From Nocardia stercoris (GTDB lineage Bacteria; Actinomycetota; Actinomycetes; Mycobacteriales; Mycobacteriaceae), in the NCBI RefSeq assembly GCF_003696265.1, contig NZ_RFFH01000012.1:135589-199588 (forward strand): a stretch of 64,000 nucleotides of DNA. The letters run 5' to 3'. Position 1 is the stretch's first letter, and every line of letters begins with the position of its first letter. Below, in pieces: positions 48,440-56,855 of the stretch. Both the position numbers and the translations under genes were made by a program. A model generated the notes under the pieces. That model did no database searches and had not been told where the DNA came from. It saw only the letters and a list, made by a program, of their open reading frames with translations.

Positions 48440-49550
48440 CCGCGGAGTTCCCCCCGATTCCGTTCGTGGACAGTGCGCGCACAGACCGGGCTTCGGCGTC
48501 CGGTCGTGGTGTCGGCGAATCTACCGTCAGGTACAGGGGTTTGCCCACCAGCACGTGCAAGGCCACACCCAGGTATTCGGCGATCAGGCCCAGCGAGAAC
48601 AGGATCGCGCCCGACACCAGCAGCAGCACCACGATGGTCGACGCCCAGCCGGGCGGGTCGCCGCCCTCCCCGAACAGCGACTGCGCGACGACCACACCCG
48701 CATAGCCGAGCCCGCCGACCGCCAGCGTGAGCCCCAGCATGCTGACCAGGCGCAGGCCGCGAGTACCGCTGCACAGCACCATCTTCCAGAACAGCGAGAA
48801 CAGCCGCCGGTAGTTGTACCCGGATTCGTCGCGGCCCTCCGCGCGCAGCACCACCGGCGCCTGCGCGGTATTGCCGACCACCCAGGTCAGGGCGACATCG
48901 AGATACACACCGGTCGAGGCGACCTCGGCGAGCTGGCGGCCGATATCGCCGCGGATCAGCCGGTAGCTCTCGAACCGGGTCGAGTCGGGGAACGCGAACA
49001 CCGTCGCCAGCACCACCTTCGCGCCGCGCGAGGTGACGTTGCGCAGGAAGCCGTGCGGGCGGGTGTTGGTCGGCTTGGAGTACACCAGGTCGGCGCGCTG
49101 CGAGAGCGCCGTGTCGATGAAGGTGCCGAGGAAGCCGGGGTCGTGCTGCCCGTCCTCGTCCATGGTGACGATCCATTCGCCGTCCGCCGCGGCCATGCCG
49201 GCGATGGTGGCGGCGTCCTGGCCGTAGTTGCGGCTCAGCCACACCACCCGCACCAGCTCGATCTCGCGTTCGAGTTCCTGCAGCACCACATCGGAGCGGT
49301 CGGGCCCGTTGTCGTGGACGAGCACGATCTCGGTGACCGCGAACCGGTTGCCGTCGGGCGTCGTGGTGGGCTCACCGAGCGCGGCCAGTTCGCCGACCAG
49401 CGCGGAGATCGTCTGTTCACCCCGGTAGACGGGGACCACGACCGAGACCGCGTGTACCCGGCCCGCGGGAACGCCGGATCGCTGGGTGGCGGGGGTGTCG
49501 TCCGCCGGGGTGTCGGTGGCTGGGACCGGGGGTGCGGAAGTGATCGACAT
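48429..49550 (-). CDS. GtrB-like polyprenyl-phosphate glycosyltransferase (GT2)
   Basis: 373 residues. GT-A domain (about 35-265) with SVVVPVYRGEQTI, the metal/UDP site in VTMDEDGQHDPGF and SRNYGQDAATIAGM. Two C-terminal membrane helices (about 270-295, LRLVSMLGLTLAVGGLGYAG, and 310-335, STIVVLLLVSGAILFSLGL) are as in GtrB/DPM1 relatives. It would load a sugar on polyprenyl phosphate at the cytoplasmic face. ATG 49548-49550 is chosen; an upstream GTG at 49616 has no ribosome site. The stop overlaps the aminotransferase start. Confidence 0.88.
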   Translation of the reverse strand: MSITSAPPVPATDTPADDTPATQRSGVPAGRVHAVSVVVPVYRGEQTISALVGELAALGEPTTTPDGNRFAVTEIVLVHDNGPDRSDVVLQELEREIELVRVVWLSRNYGQDAATIAGMAAADGEWIVTMDEDGQHDPGFLGTFIDTALSQRADLVYSKPTNTRPHGFLRNVTSRGAKVVLATVFAFPDSTRFESYRLIRGDIGRQLAEVASTGVYLDVALTWVVGNTAQAPVVLRAEGRDESGYNYRRLFSLFWKMVLCSGTRGLRLVSMLGLTLAVGGLGYAGVVVAQSLFGEGGDPPGWASTIVVLLLVSGAILFSLGLIAEYLGVALHVLVGKPLYLTVDSPTPRPDAEARSVRALSTNGIGGNSAGEH

Positions 49551-49745
49551 CAGCTGATTTCGACTTTCGACGACGGAGCGCGCGGGGCCTCGTCTTACGC
49601 TGCGGCGACGCTCCACGCAGTGCCCGGGACCCCCAGGACTCTAACAGAGTGGTCACGATATCGAGGTTCGCGCCGGCGGGCGATACTGCCCGGGGACCCG
49701 CTGGTCGCTGCCAAGATTGCGCACTGCATGTAGGGTCTGGAACTC

Positions 49746-52013
49746 GTGGTGGAGAGTGCCGTGGTGGAGAGTGCGTCGGCCGGTGCCGAACTTCCGTCAG
49801 CAGAGGACCGTCGAACCGTATGGCGCTGGGGCGCCCTGACGGCGATCGGCGTCGTGCTCGGCTACGCCGCGGTCCTGCTGGCCAACAGCCGGCACTTCTA
49901 CACCGACGACACCGAATCCCAGTACGCCCCGATGTGGGTGATGCTGGGCCGGCATCTGCGGCACTTCGAGCTGCCGTTCCTGGCCCCCGACCAGTGGATG
50001 ACGGGTAACTACACGCAGGAAGAGGCGGGTCTGTTCAATCCGCCGCAGCTGCTGGTGGATCTGATCGCGCCGTCGGTGTCGAACCTGGCGGTGCTGGTCA
50101 CGGTGGTGAAGCTGATCTTCTCGATCATCGCCGCGCTCGGTGTGTTCCGCATCTGCCGCGAGTACGGCAGCCGGCCGGAGTGGGCGGCGGTCGCCGGTGT
50201 CGCGTTCCCGCTGACCGGATGGTTCCTGTTCTTCGACGAAGCCAGCTGGGTGACCTCGCTGACCGGTACCGCGTGGATGCTGCACGCGTGGGCCGCCTCG
50301 ATCCGCTACCTGCGTGGCCGGTCCGGGCCGCTGCCGGTGTTCGTGTACCTGTACCTGGCGATTTCGGTCGAGTACGTGTTCCCGGCGGTCGAGGGCGTGC
50401 TGATGCTGTTCGCGGTCGCGGTGGGGGAGCTGGTCTTCCGGAAGGCGTGGCGGGAAGTCGTGCGGCTGGCCCTGGTCGCGGGGTGCGCGGGTCTGGTCGG
50501 CCTGGCCACCTATCTGCCGAGCATGCTGAGTGCGAAGGTGAGCTGGCGCGGCACCTCGCAGATCAACAACGACCAGTTCCTGACCGTGCCGTGGTCGGAG
50601 TCGCTGAACGCGAGCCTGCCCTCGACGCTGCCCTCGTTCACCTCGTGGTGGGGGTACATCCAGCCGCTGCCGGTCACCTACATCGCCTGGTTCCTGATTC
50701 CGGTGCTGGCGTTCGTCGATTGGGGTCGCGCCCGCGCGGCGTGGAAGGAACTGACCTCGATCGCCTTGTTCGCGATCATGTTCCTGATGTGGACCGCGGG
50801 TCCCGGCACGATCGGCCCGCTGCGCTGGCCGGCCCGGGTGCTGCCGATGCTGGCGGTCGGCCTGCTGATCCTGGTGTGTGTGCTGATGGGCCGGTTCGGC
50901 ACGGTCCGCGACTGGCGGCAGCGGTCGATCGCGGCGGGGGTGCTGATCGGATTGCTGTGGGTGCGCAGCTTCTCCGCGGACCCGCACAACTGGCATTGGC
51001 ATCTGCTGTCGGCGCTGCTGGTCGCCGGGTTGGGCGCGGCCGCGGTGTGGTTGTGGCGCACCCGTGGGGTCGCCCTGGCCTGTGTCCTGGTGGTGGTGGC
51101 CATGTTCCCGATCGCCTACGGGCAGGTGGCGCGGGCGCAGCCGACCCCGATGTCGTGGAACCTGCCGGCCGATATGGCCGCGGCTCAGCGGGCGTTCCCC
51201 GGCTTCGACGGGCTGACCCTGCAGCTGGGCAACCGCGGCCTGCTGCAGCCGGGCGACCGGACCCTCGAGGGCGCGTACAGCTCGCTGGTGTTCGGCAACT
51301 ACGCCAAGGATGTGCACCGCAACTACGTCAACGGCTACACCCCGAACGGGCACTTCTGGTTCGGCGACATGATCTGTATGGCCTGGGATTCCAGCGTCTG
51401 CCCGGACTCCTACCGCCGGGTGTTCGCGACCGAGCCGGTCACCGGGCGCACCATCGCCGACCTGATGAAGGTGGACCGGGTGGTGCTGCAGAAGGCGCTC
51501 TACCCCGATGCCGGGAACCAGCCGGCGCCGGCGGGCTGGCACTTCGTCGAGTATCCGGGTCACCAGCGGTGGATCTGGGTGCTCGAACGCGACGGCGGCC
51601 CGATCTCGGGGGTGAACGGCCGAGTTGCGGACGCGCACAACGTGTCCGCGGTGTCGACGTCGGAAACCCCGTACACCAGCGTGGTGAAGGTGTCGTCGCA
51701 GTCCGGCGGCAAGGTGGTGTTCGCGCGGCTGGGCTGGCCCGGCTACCGGGTCACCCTGAACGGGCATCCGGTGAGCTTCACGACGGTCGCGAAATCTTTT
51801 GTCGCCGTGGATGTTCCGGCGGGGACCGACAACGCCGAACTGGTGGTGACCTGGCGGCCGCCGGGCTGGCTGATCGGTAGCGCCGCCGCGGCGGCGGGAC
51901 TGTTCGGGCTGGCGGCGATGCAGTGGCTCTACCTGCGGCCGCGCCGGGGCCGGTTCTCCGGGGCCGACGCGATGCCCGAGCCCGAACGTGAACTGGTGGA
52001 ATCACTGTCGTGA
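49746..52013 (+). CDS. YfhO-like multi-spanning membrane protein, probable GtrC-like glycosyltransferase
   Basis: 755 residues, about 12-13 membrane segments up to residue 450, followed by an extracytoplasmic domain and a last helix near 715-740. The first loop contains DDTESQYAPMWVMLGRHL, with acidic residues typical of GT-C enzymes that take sugars from polyprenyl phosphate. It resembles the YfhO family, in which such proteins add sugars to envelope polymers. GTG start with a 14-bp tandem repeat (GTGGTGGAGAGTGC twice). Its stop overlaps gtrA by 4 bp. With GtrA and GtrB-like genes beside it, it is the likely acceptor-specific transferase. Confidence 0.8.
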   Translation: MVESAVVESASAGAELPSAEDRRTVWRWGALTAIGVVLGYAAVLLANSRHFYTDDTESQYAPMWVMLGRHLRHFELPFLAPDQWMTGNYTQEEAGLFNPPQLLVDLIAPSVSNLAVLVTVVKLIFSIIAALGVFRICREYGSRPEWAAVAGVAFPLTGWFLFFDEASWVTSLTGTAWMLHAWAASIRYLRGRSGPLPVFVYLYLAISVEYVFPAVEGVLMLFAVAVGELVFRKAWREVVRLALVAGCAGLVGLATYLPSMLSAKVSWRGTSQINNDQFLTVPWSESLNASLPSTLPSFTSWWGYIQPLPVTYIAWFLIPVLAFVDWGRARAAWKELTSIALFAIMFLMWTAGPGTIGPLRWPARVLPMLAVGLLILVCVLMGRFGTVRDWRQRSIAAGVLIGLLWVRSFSADPHNWHWHLLSALLVAGLGAAAVWLWRTRGVALACVLVVVAMFPIAYGQVARAQPTPMSWNLPADMAAAQRAFPGFDGLTLQLGNRGLLQPGDRTLEGAYSSLVFGNYAKDVHRNYVNGYTPNGHFWFGDMICMAWDSSVCPDSYRRVFATEPVTGRTIADLMKVDRVVLQKALYPDAGNQPAPAGWHFVEYPGHQRWIWVLERDGGPISGVNGRVADAHNVSAVSTSETPYTSVVKVSSQSGGKVVFARLGWPGYRVTLNGHPVSFTTVAKSFVAVDVPAGTDNAELVVTWRPPGWLIGSAAAAAGLFGLAAMQWLYLRPRRGRFSGADAMPEPERELVESLS

Positions 52014-52465
52014 CCGGCACCGTGAAAACCGGTGTGCCGGAACAAGACCCGGGTCTGCTGCTGCGGCTGCTGGGCCGGCAGGAGATCGCGTTCGCGGCGG
52101 TCGGCGCGGGCAACACTCTGCTCGGCATGGCGCTGACGGTGATGTGGCTGTACCTGTTGCCGGGCAGCTGGCCGTCGGCGGTGTCGGTGGCGCTGGCCTA
52201 CTGCCTGAGCCTGGGGGTCGCCTTCGTCGCCCACCGCACGCTGGTGTTCCGGGTGCGCGGGCACGTGCTGCGCGACTTCGTGCGGTTCGTGGCGGTGAAT
52301 TCCGGTGGCCTGGTGCTGAACATGGCCGGCCTGCAGCTGGCTGTCGACGTGCTCGGCTGCCCGAAGATCCCGGCGACGGTCGTGGTCATGGGCCTGGTGG
52401 CGGTCGGGAGCTTCTTCGGGCATCGCTACTACTCGTTCCGGCGGTCGCCGGAAGCCGCGTCGTGA
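52010..52465 (+). CDS. GtrA-family membrane protein
   Basis: 151 residues with four membrane helices and the family pattern FAAVGAGNTLLGMALTVMWL, SLGVAFVAHRTLVFR, FVRFVAVNSGGLVLN and FFGHRYYSFRR. GtrA proteins probably flip polyprenyl-phosphate sugars across the membrane for GtrC-type transferases. The GTG start overlaps the YfhO-like stop, an obvious translational coupling. Confidence 0.88.
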   Translation: MTGTVKTGVPEQDPGLLLRLLGRQEIAFAAVGAGNTLLGMALTVMWLYLLPGSWPSAVSVALAYCLSLGVAFVAHRTLVFRVRGHVLRDFVRFVAVNSGGLVLNMAGLQLAVDVLGCPKIPATVVVMGLVAVGSFFGHRYYSFRRSPEAAS

Positions 52466-52473
52466 CGGACCGG

Positions 52474-52479
52474 TAGGTT
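52474..52479 (+). promoter_or_regulatory. -10 element TAGGTT of the Trm112-like gene, leaderless spacing
   Basis: TAGGTT is followed by 7 nt and the ATG at 52487. It begins 9 bp after the gtrA stop, so the gene has its own promoter. Confidence 0.48.
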
Positions 52480-52486
52480 GTCGGGC

Positions 52487-52708
52487 ATGGCCGAGACCAT
52501 CCTGGATCCCACGTTGCTGAGCCTGCTGGCCTGCCCGCAGGACAAGGGCCCGTTGTCGCCGGTGCGCGACGCCGCCGGCCGGGAATGGCTGTACAACCCG
52601 CGACTGCACCGCGCCTATCCGATCGACAACGGCATCCCGGTCCTGCTCATCGACGAGGCCCGCGACGTATCCGATTCGGAGCACACCACTTTCGTCGCTC
52701 AGGGCTGA
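52487..52708 (+). CDS. Trm112-like small protein (UPF0434)
   Basis: 73 residues. Begins TILDPTLLSLLACPQDKGPL, which is the Trm112/UPF0434 signature, and continues with RLHRAYPIDNGIPVLLIDEA. Only the first zinc-ligand position (ACP) is kept; the second Cys pair is missing, as in many actinobacterial members. In eukaryotes and archaea Trm112 activates several methyltransferases; the bacterial role is uncertain. Matches in order the M. tuberculosis Rv1684 position beside a Rv1683-like gene. Leaderless start at ATG 52487. Confidence 0.88.
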   Translation: MAETILDPTLLSLLACPQDKGPLSPVRDAAGREWLYNPRLHRAYPIDNGIPVLLIDEARDVSDSEHTTFVAQG

Positions 52709-52729
52709 CCGCACGCCTCCGCCGGCTCG

Positions 52730-52735
52730 TATGCT
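52730..52735 (+). promoter_or_regulatory. -10 element TATGCT of the DUF1152 gene, leaderless spacing
   Basis: TATGCT is followed by 7 nt and GTG 52743. The ATG at 52731 lies within the hexamer and is therefore unlikely to be the start. Confidence 0.52.
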
Positions 52736-52742
52736 GGCGGGG

Positions 52743-53699
52743 GTGTTCTCGCTGTCCGAACCACCGCTGTTCACGCGCCTGAAGCCGGCGTCGAAGGTGC
52801 TGATCGCCGGTGCCGGAGGTGGGTTCGACGTCTACGCCGGGCTGCCCTTGGCGGCCGCGCTGCGTGGCGCCGGGAAACAGGTCGTGCTGGCGAATCTGTC
52901 GTTCAGCGGGCTGCGCGGACTGGAACTCGACGAGTGGCTCGCACCGGGTGTGGCGGCGATCGGCCCACGCAGTGCCGGGCCGGATCGGTACTTCCCGGAA
53001 CGAACCCTCGCGCGCTGGCTCGAATCGCGCGGGCTGCCGGACACGGTATACGCCTTCGCGCGGACCGGCGTGGGCCCGCTGCGTGCCGCCTACCGCGCGC
53101 TGGTCGAGCACACCGGCGTGGACGCCGTGGTCCTGGTCGACGGCGGCACCGACATCCTGCTGCTCGGTGACGAGGCCGGGCTGGGCACCCCGCAGGAGGA
53201 CATGTCCAGCCTGGCCGCGGTATCGGCGCTGTTCGAGATGCCGCGGCTGGTGGTGTCGCTCGGGTTCGGGATCGACGCGTACCACGGTGTGTGTCACGCG
53301 CACGTCCTGGAGAATCTGGCCGAGATCGACCGGGCCGGTGGCTATCTGGGGGCGCTGTCGATCCCGTCCGCGTCGGCGGAGGCGCGGGACTACCTGGATG
53401 CGGTCGCGCACGCGCACGCGGCGACACCCGCTCGGCCGAGCATCGTGAACAGCCAGATCGCGGCGGCGCTGCGCGGCGAGTTCGGCGATGTAGGCGGCAC
53501 GGCCCGGACGTCGGGCAGTGAACTGTTCGTGAATCCGCTGATGGGAATGTATTTCGCCGTCGACGCCCAGGTGCTGGCGGCGAAGGTCGGCTACCTGGGT
53601 CGCCTGCGCGAGACCGAGACCATGTTCGACGTGGCGATGGTCATCGAGCAGTATCGGGACGAGGTGGTCCGGCGGCCGCCGCGGGTGTTCCCGCACTGA
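52743..53699 (+). CDS. DUF1152 family protein
   Basis: 318 residues from GTG 52743 (leaderless). The N-terminal nucleotide-binding-like loop is VLIAGAGGGFDVYAGLPLA, followed by VVLVDGGTDILLLGDEAGLG and LVVSLGFGIDAYHGVCH. DUF1152 proteins are cytosolic and of unknown function; the conserved Asp, Gly and His residues suggest a metal or nucleotide site. It ends 2 bp before a GC-rich terminator and converges with a secreted-protein gene. Confidence 0.82.
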   Translation: MFSLSEPPLFTRLKPASKVLIAGAGGGFDVYAGLPLAAALRGAGKQVVLANLSFSGLRGLELDEWLAPGVAAIGPRSAGPDRYFPERTLARWLESRGLPDTVYAFARTGVGPLRAAYRALVEHTGVDAVVLVDGGTDILLLGDEAGLGTPQEDMSSLAAVSALFEMPRLVVSLGFGIDAYHGVCHAHVLENLAEIDRAGGYLGALSIPSASAEARDYLDAVAHAHAATPARPSIVNSQIAAALRGEFGDVGGTARTSGSELFVNPLMGMYFAVDAQVLAAKVGYLGRLRETETMFDVAMVIEQYRDEVVRRPPRVFPH

Positions 53700-53700
53700 C

Positions 53701-53729
53701 GCCGGGGGCCGCACGGGGCGGCCCCCGGC
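53701..53729. terminator. Bidirectional terminator
   Basis: Perfect 12-bp stem GCCGGGGGCCGC (53701-53712) and GCGGCCCCCGGC (53718-53729) with a 5-nt loop, between the convergent DUF1152 and secreted-protein genes, 14 bp before the latter's stop. Confidence 0.75.
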
Positions 53730-53742
53730 CGGTGGGTAGCGG

Positions 53743-54534
53743 TTACGCGCAGGTCGCGGCAGTACCGCTGGGCGCGATGTGTGCCCAGATCTCGCCCGCG
53801 GACTTCGGTGCGGCGGCGCCCGCGAAGATGCTGTTGTCCTGGATCCACGCGTTCAGGTCGTGCACGCCGGCGGTGGTCGGCGTCCAGGTCATGGTGGCGC
53901 TGTTGCCGTTCACGGTTGCCTGGGCCACCGCGTAGCTCGCACCGTCGTTCATGCCGATCGAGTACTGGGGGTGGCCCAGGAGCGCGGAGCCGGCGGCGCT
54001 GACGGGGCCGAGCGGGTCGGCGGGCGTCGCGCTGGGCGCGAGGTGGACGGTCGCGGTCACGGTGCAGCCCACCTGCAGGGTGCCGTGCAGCGTCACACAG
54101 CTGTAGTCCGCGGCGCCGGCGACCGGGAAGCCGCAGGTGGACGGGTCGGTGCTGCCGGTGCCGGAGACCTGCACGGTCAGCGGTCCGGTGCCGTTGGACA
54201 GGCCCGGCACGGGGTCGGTGCTCAGCTGGTGGGTTCCCGGTGTGGTGGGTGTCCACTGGAAGGTGGTGAAGCCGTTGGTGCCGACCGCCGCCGGGTTCGG
54301 GACGGTCACGGTGGCACTGGACCAGGTGTCTTTCAGCGGCTGCTGAGCGTAGGTGGCCGTGGTGGGGACGGTGACGGTGTAGGTCTGCCCGACCTGGAAG
54401 TTGCTGCCTTGGATGGTCATTCCGTTGGTGGTGGCGTCGGCGTGGGCGGTGCCGGTGGCCAGTCCGGTCATGATCGAGGCGGCGGCGGTGATGCCGGCTG
54501 CGGCGAGATGACCGACGGCGGGGTGAGTGCGCAT
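53743..54534 (-). CDS. Secreted Ig-like domain protein
   Basis: 263 residues. N-terminal signal peptide (HPAVGHLAAAGITAAASIM, then ATGTAHA) with a cleavage site AHA-DA. The mature part contains two Ig-like beta-sandwich repeats with the recurring phrases TTFQWTPTTPGTHQL and ATMTWTPTTAGVHDL, and a Cys pair. It resembles bacterial Ig-like domain proteins and has the same WTPxTxG motif as the larger secreted protein at 60676. ATG 54532-54534 with AGGA 8 nt upstream. Function unknown; probably in the cell envelope or outside. Confidence 0.78.
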   Translation of the reverse strand: MRTHPAVGHLAAAGITAAASIMTGLATGTAHADATTNGMTIQGSNFQVGQTYTVTVPTTATYAQQPLKDTWSSATVTVPNPAAVGTNGFTTFQWTPTTPGTHQLSTDPVPGLSNGTGPLTVQVSGTGSTDPSTCGFPVAGAADYSCVTLHGTLQVGCTVTATVHLAPSATPADPLGPVSAAGSALLGHPQYSIGMNDGASYAVAQATVNGNSATMTWTPTTAGVHDLNAWIQDNSIFAGAAAPKSAGEIWAHIAPSGTAATCA

Positions 54535-54625
54535 GAACGAGTCCTGTATCCCTGGAAGGTGAAGCTTCGGTGGTTCAGATTGATGAACCGAATTGTTCAT
54601 GAAGCCGTGCCACTTCCGCATGCCC

Positions 54626-55258
54626 CTATTTCTGGGGGCTCGCCGCACCACCGGCCACCGGCGCCGCGAGCTCGCCGGTGAGGTAGCGCTGCAGGGTCGG
54701 GCCGACCAGGTCCGCGAGCTCGTCCACCGGCATCGACGCCAGTGGTTCGAGTTCGAGCACCTTGCGGGCCAGCAGCAGCCCGCCCATCTGCGAACCGACC
54801 AGTGCCGCCCGGGTCGCGCCGGTGCCGGGCGGGTTGTCGGCGCGGTCGCGGATGGCGCGCAACGGAACCTCCAGCAGGAACGACCGGGCCAGCGACGGGT
54901 CGGCACTGCTGAGGATGGCCCGGAACGCGGCGACCGCCCGCACACCCACCGGCGAATCCCAGATCCCGACGATCAACCGGACCACGGTCTCGCCCAGCAG
55001 CTCGTCGGGAACCGCGGCCAACGTCGCCAGGATCGCCTCCGGGTCGATCGGCAGATCCAGTGCGGCCGTGAGCAATTGCTGCTTCGTACCGAAATAGTGG
55101 TGGACCAGCGCCGGATCCACGCCCGCGGCGGACGCGATGGACCGGATCGACGCCTTGTCGAAACCGACCTCGGCGAAGCGTTCCCGGGCGGCGGTGAGGA
55201 TCGCCTCCCGGGTACTCGAGGTGCCGGGCCGCCGCCCGGTCCGCGTCGGCTCGGTCAC
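54626..55258 (-). CDS. TetR regulator of the ABC exporter operon (Rv1685c-like)
   Basis: 210 residues. HTH: STREAILTAARERFAEVGF and ASIRSIASAAGVDPALVHHY (about 16-60). The GTG start overlaps the permease stop by 4 bp, and the three genes (ATPase, permease, TetR) are translationally coupled. The position next to an ABC-2 exporter and mpg matches M. tuberculosis Rv1685c-Rv1687c from memory. It most likely represses its own operon. A possible operator is the AT-rich segment upstream of the ATPase (56766-56800). Confidence 0.85.
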   Translation of the reverse strand: MTEPTRTGRRPGTSSTREAILTAARERFAEVGFDKASIRSIASAAGVDPALVHHYFGTKQQLLTAALDLPIDPEAILATLAAVPDELLGETVVRLIVGIWDSPVGVRAVAAFRAILSSADPSLARSFLLEVPLRAIRDRADNPPGTGATRAALVGSQMGGLLLARKVLELEPLASMPVDELADLVGPTLQRYLTGELAAPVAGGAASPQK

Positions 55259-56025
55259 GCCGTGCGCCGCCGCAGGGTGGCCGCGCCGAGCGCCAGTGCG
55301 ACAGTGGCGAATCCGGCGACGACCACGATATCGAGCCACATCCGCCCGGTCGCGCCGGTATTGCGGGACACCTGTTCGAGCGCGTCGACGGCATAGCTCA
55401 GCGGCAGGACGTCGCTGATCAGGTGCAGCCAGTGCGGCAGCTGATCCCGCGGCACGAGCAGACCGCACAGGAAGAACTGTGGGCCGACGATGACGGGCAT
55501 GAACTGCACCGCCTGGAATTCGGTGCGGGCGAAGGCGCTCGCGAGCAGACCCAGTGCCACGCCGAGCACCGCGTCCACGACTGCGATCAGCACCACCAGC
55601 CACACACTGCCGCGGGTGGTCATGCCGAGCAGCCCGAACGCCACCAGGCAGGCCAGCCCGGCCTGCGCGGCCGCGGCGACCGAGAACGCGGTGCCGTACC
55701 CGCCGAGCAGATCGCCCTTCGACAGCGGCGTGGTCATCAGCCGTTCCAGCGTGCCCGAGGTGCGTTCGCGCTGCATGGCGATGGCGGTGATCAGGAACAT
55801 CACGATGAACGGCAGGATCCCGAGCATGCTGACCCCGATCCGGTCGAACATGGTCGGCACGCCCGGCGGGGTCGGGGTGTCGCGGTAGACGAAGTAGATG
55901 AGTGTGAGCAGCAGCGTGGGAACCAGCAGCAGCATGGCGACGGTGCGGTGGTCGGCGCGCAGCTGGCGCAGGATGCGCACGGTGGTGGCGGTGTAGCAGC
56001 GCAGCGGCGGGGCGATCGTGCTCAT
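55255..56025 (-). CDS. ABC-2 type exporter permease
   Basis: 256 residues with six hydrophobic segments. Typical ABC-2 sequences: RTSGTLERLMTTPLSKGDLL, the signature of this group of drug or antibiotic exporters, and MLLLVPTLLLTLIYF in helix 1. Together with the ATPase at 56022 it would export a lipophilic compound. ATG start overlapping the ATPase stop. Confidence 0.9.
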   Translation of the reverse strand: MSTIAPPLRCYTATTVRILRQLRADHRTVAMLLLVPTLLLTLIYFVYRDTPTPPGVPTMFDRIGVSMLGILPFIVMFLITAIAMQRERTSGTLERLMTTPLSKGDLLGGYGTAFSVAAAAQAGLACLVAFGLLGMTTRGSVWLVVLIAVVDAVLGVALGLLASAFARTEFQAVQFMPVIVGPQFFLCGLLVPRDQLPHWLHLISDVLPLSYAVDALEQVSRNTGATGRMWLDIVVVAGFATVALALGAATLRRRTA

Positions 56026-56768
56026 TGCGAGGCTTCCTTCCGGATCAGCGCGAGGAACGCGTTCTCGAGGCTGGTTTCGCTGGTCTCGGCGCGGAGTTCG
56101 GCGGGGCTGAGCTGAGCGAGCAGCCGTCCGTCCCGCATCAGCAGCAGTTGCGCGCAGTGCTCGGCCTCGTCCATCACGTGACTGGACACCACCAGGGTGC
56201 GTCCCTGGTCGGCGAGGGACCGGAACTGGGCCCAGAGTTCCACGCGCAGTACGGGATCGAGTCCGACGGTGGGTTCGTCGAGGACGAGGACCTCCGGGTC
56301 GGCGACCAGTGCGCAGGCCAGCGACGCGCGGGTGCGCTGGCCGCCGGAGAGTTGTTCGCCGCGCTGCCGCGCGTGCGGGGTGAGTCCGACGCTGTCGATC
56401 GCGGCGGCCACGTCGGCGGCCGAACGTCCGTACAGCGCACCGAAATAGCCGACGTTGTCGGTGACGGTGAGGTCGTCGTAGATGCTCGGCGCCTGCGTGA
56501 CGTACCCGACGCGCGAGCGCAGTTCCTTGGCGCCGGCGGGCCGGCCGAGGACCCGGACGTCACCGGCGGCGACGAGCTGGGTGCCGACCAGGCAGCGCAT
56601 GAGCGTGGTCTTGCCGCAGCCGGACGGGCCGAGCAGCCCGGTGATCTGTCCGCGCGGAATCGACAGCGACACGTCGTGCAGGACGTCGCGCCCGCCGCGG
56701 CGTACCCGCAGGTGGGCGACCTCGATCGCCGCCGCGGTCTCGGATGCGGTCATGGGCCCTCGATTCAT
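56022..56768 (-). CDS. ABC exporter ATP-binding protein
   Basis: 248 residues. Walker A GLLGPSGCGKTTLMR, signature LSGGQRTRASLACALV, Walker B VLVLDEPTVGLDP, H-loop VVSSHVMDEAEHC. It belongs to the DrrA-like exporters. ATG at 56766 or the later ATG at 56753 (GAGGG just before it); the former is used here. First gene of a three-gene operon with permease and TetR. Promoter region holds TTCATC and GATGAA arms 20 bp apart. Confidence 0.9.
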   Translation of the reverse strand: MNRGPMTASETAAAIEVAHLRVRRGGRDVLHDVSLSIPRGQITGLLGPSGCGKTTLMRCLVGTQLVAAGDVRVLGRPAGAKELRSRVGYVTQAPSIYDDLTVTDNVGYFGALYGRSAADVAAAIDSVGLTPHARQRGEQLSGGQRTRASLACALVADPEVLVLDEPTVGLDPVLRVELWAQFRSLADQGRTLVVSSHVMDEAEHCAQLLLMRDGRLLAQLSPAELRAETSETSLENAFLALIRKEASQ

Positions 56769-56843
56769 CGAGTGTTGAATTCACTATGTGATGAATTATG
56801 GACCTTGTCACCGCCGGGCACAAGAGCTCGCGCTCGCGCCCAC

Positions 56844-56849
56844 TAAGCT
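56844..56849 (+). promoter_or_regulatory. -10 element TAAGCT of the LtrA-like gene, leaderless spacing
   Basis: TAAGCT then 6 nt and GTG 56856. Same hexamer as before the SMR and TetR genes. Confidence 0.55.
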
Positions 56850-56855
56850 CGGCCC

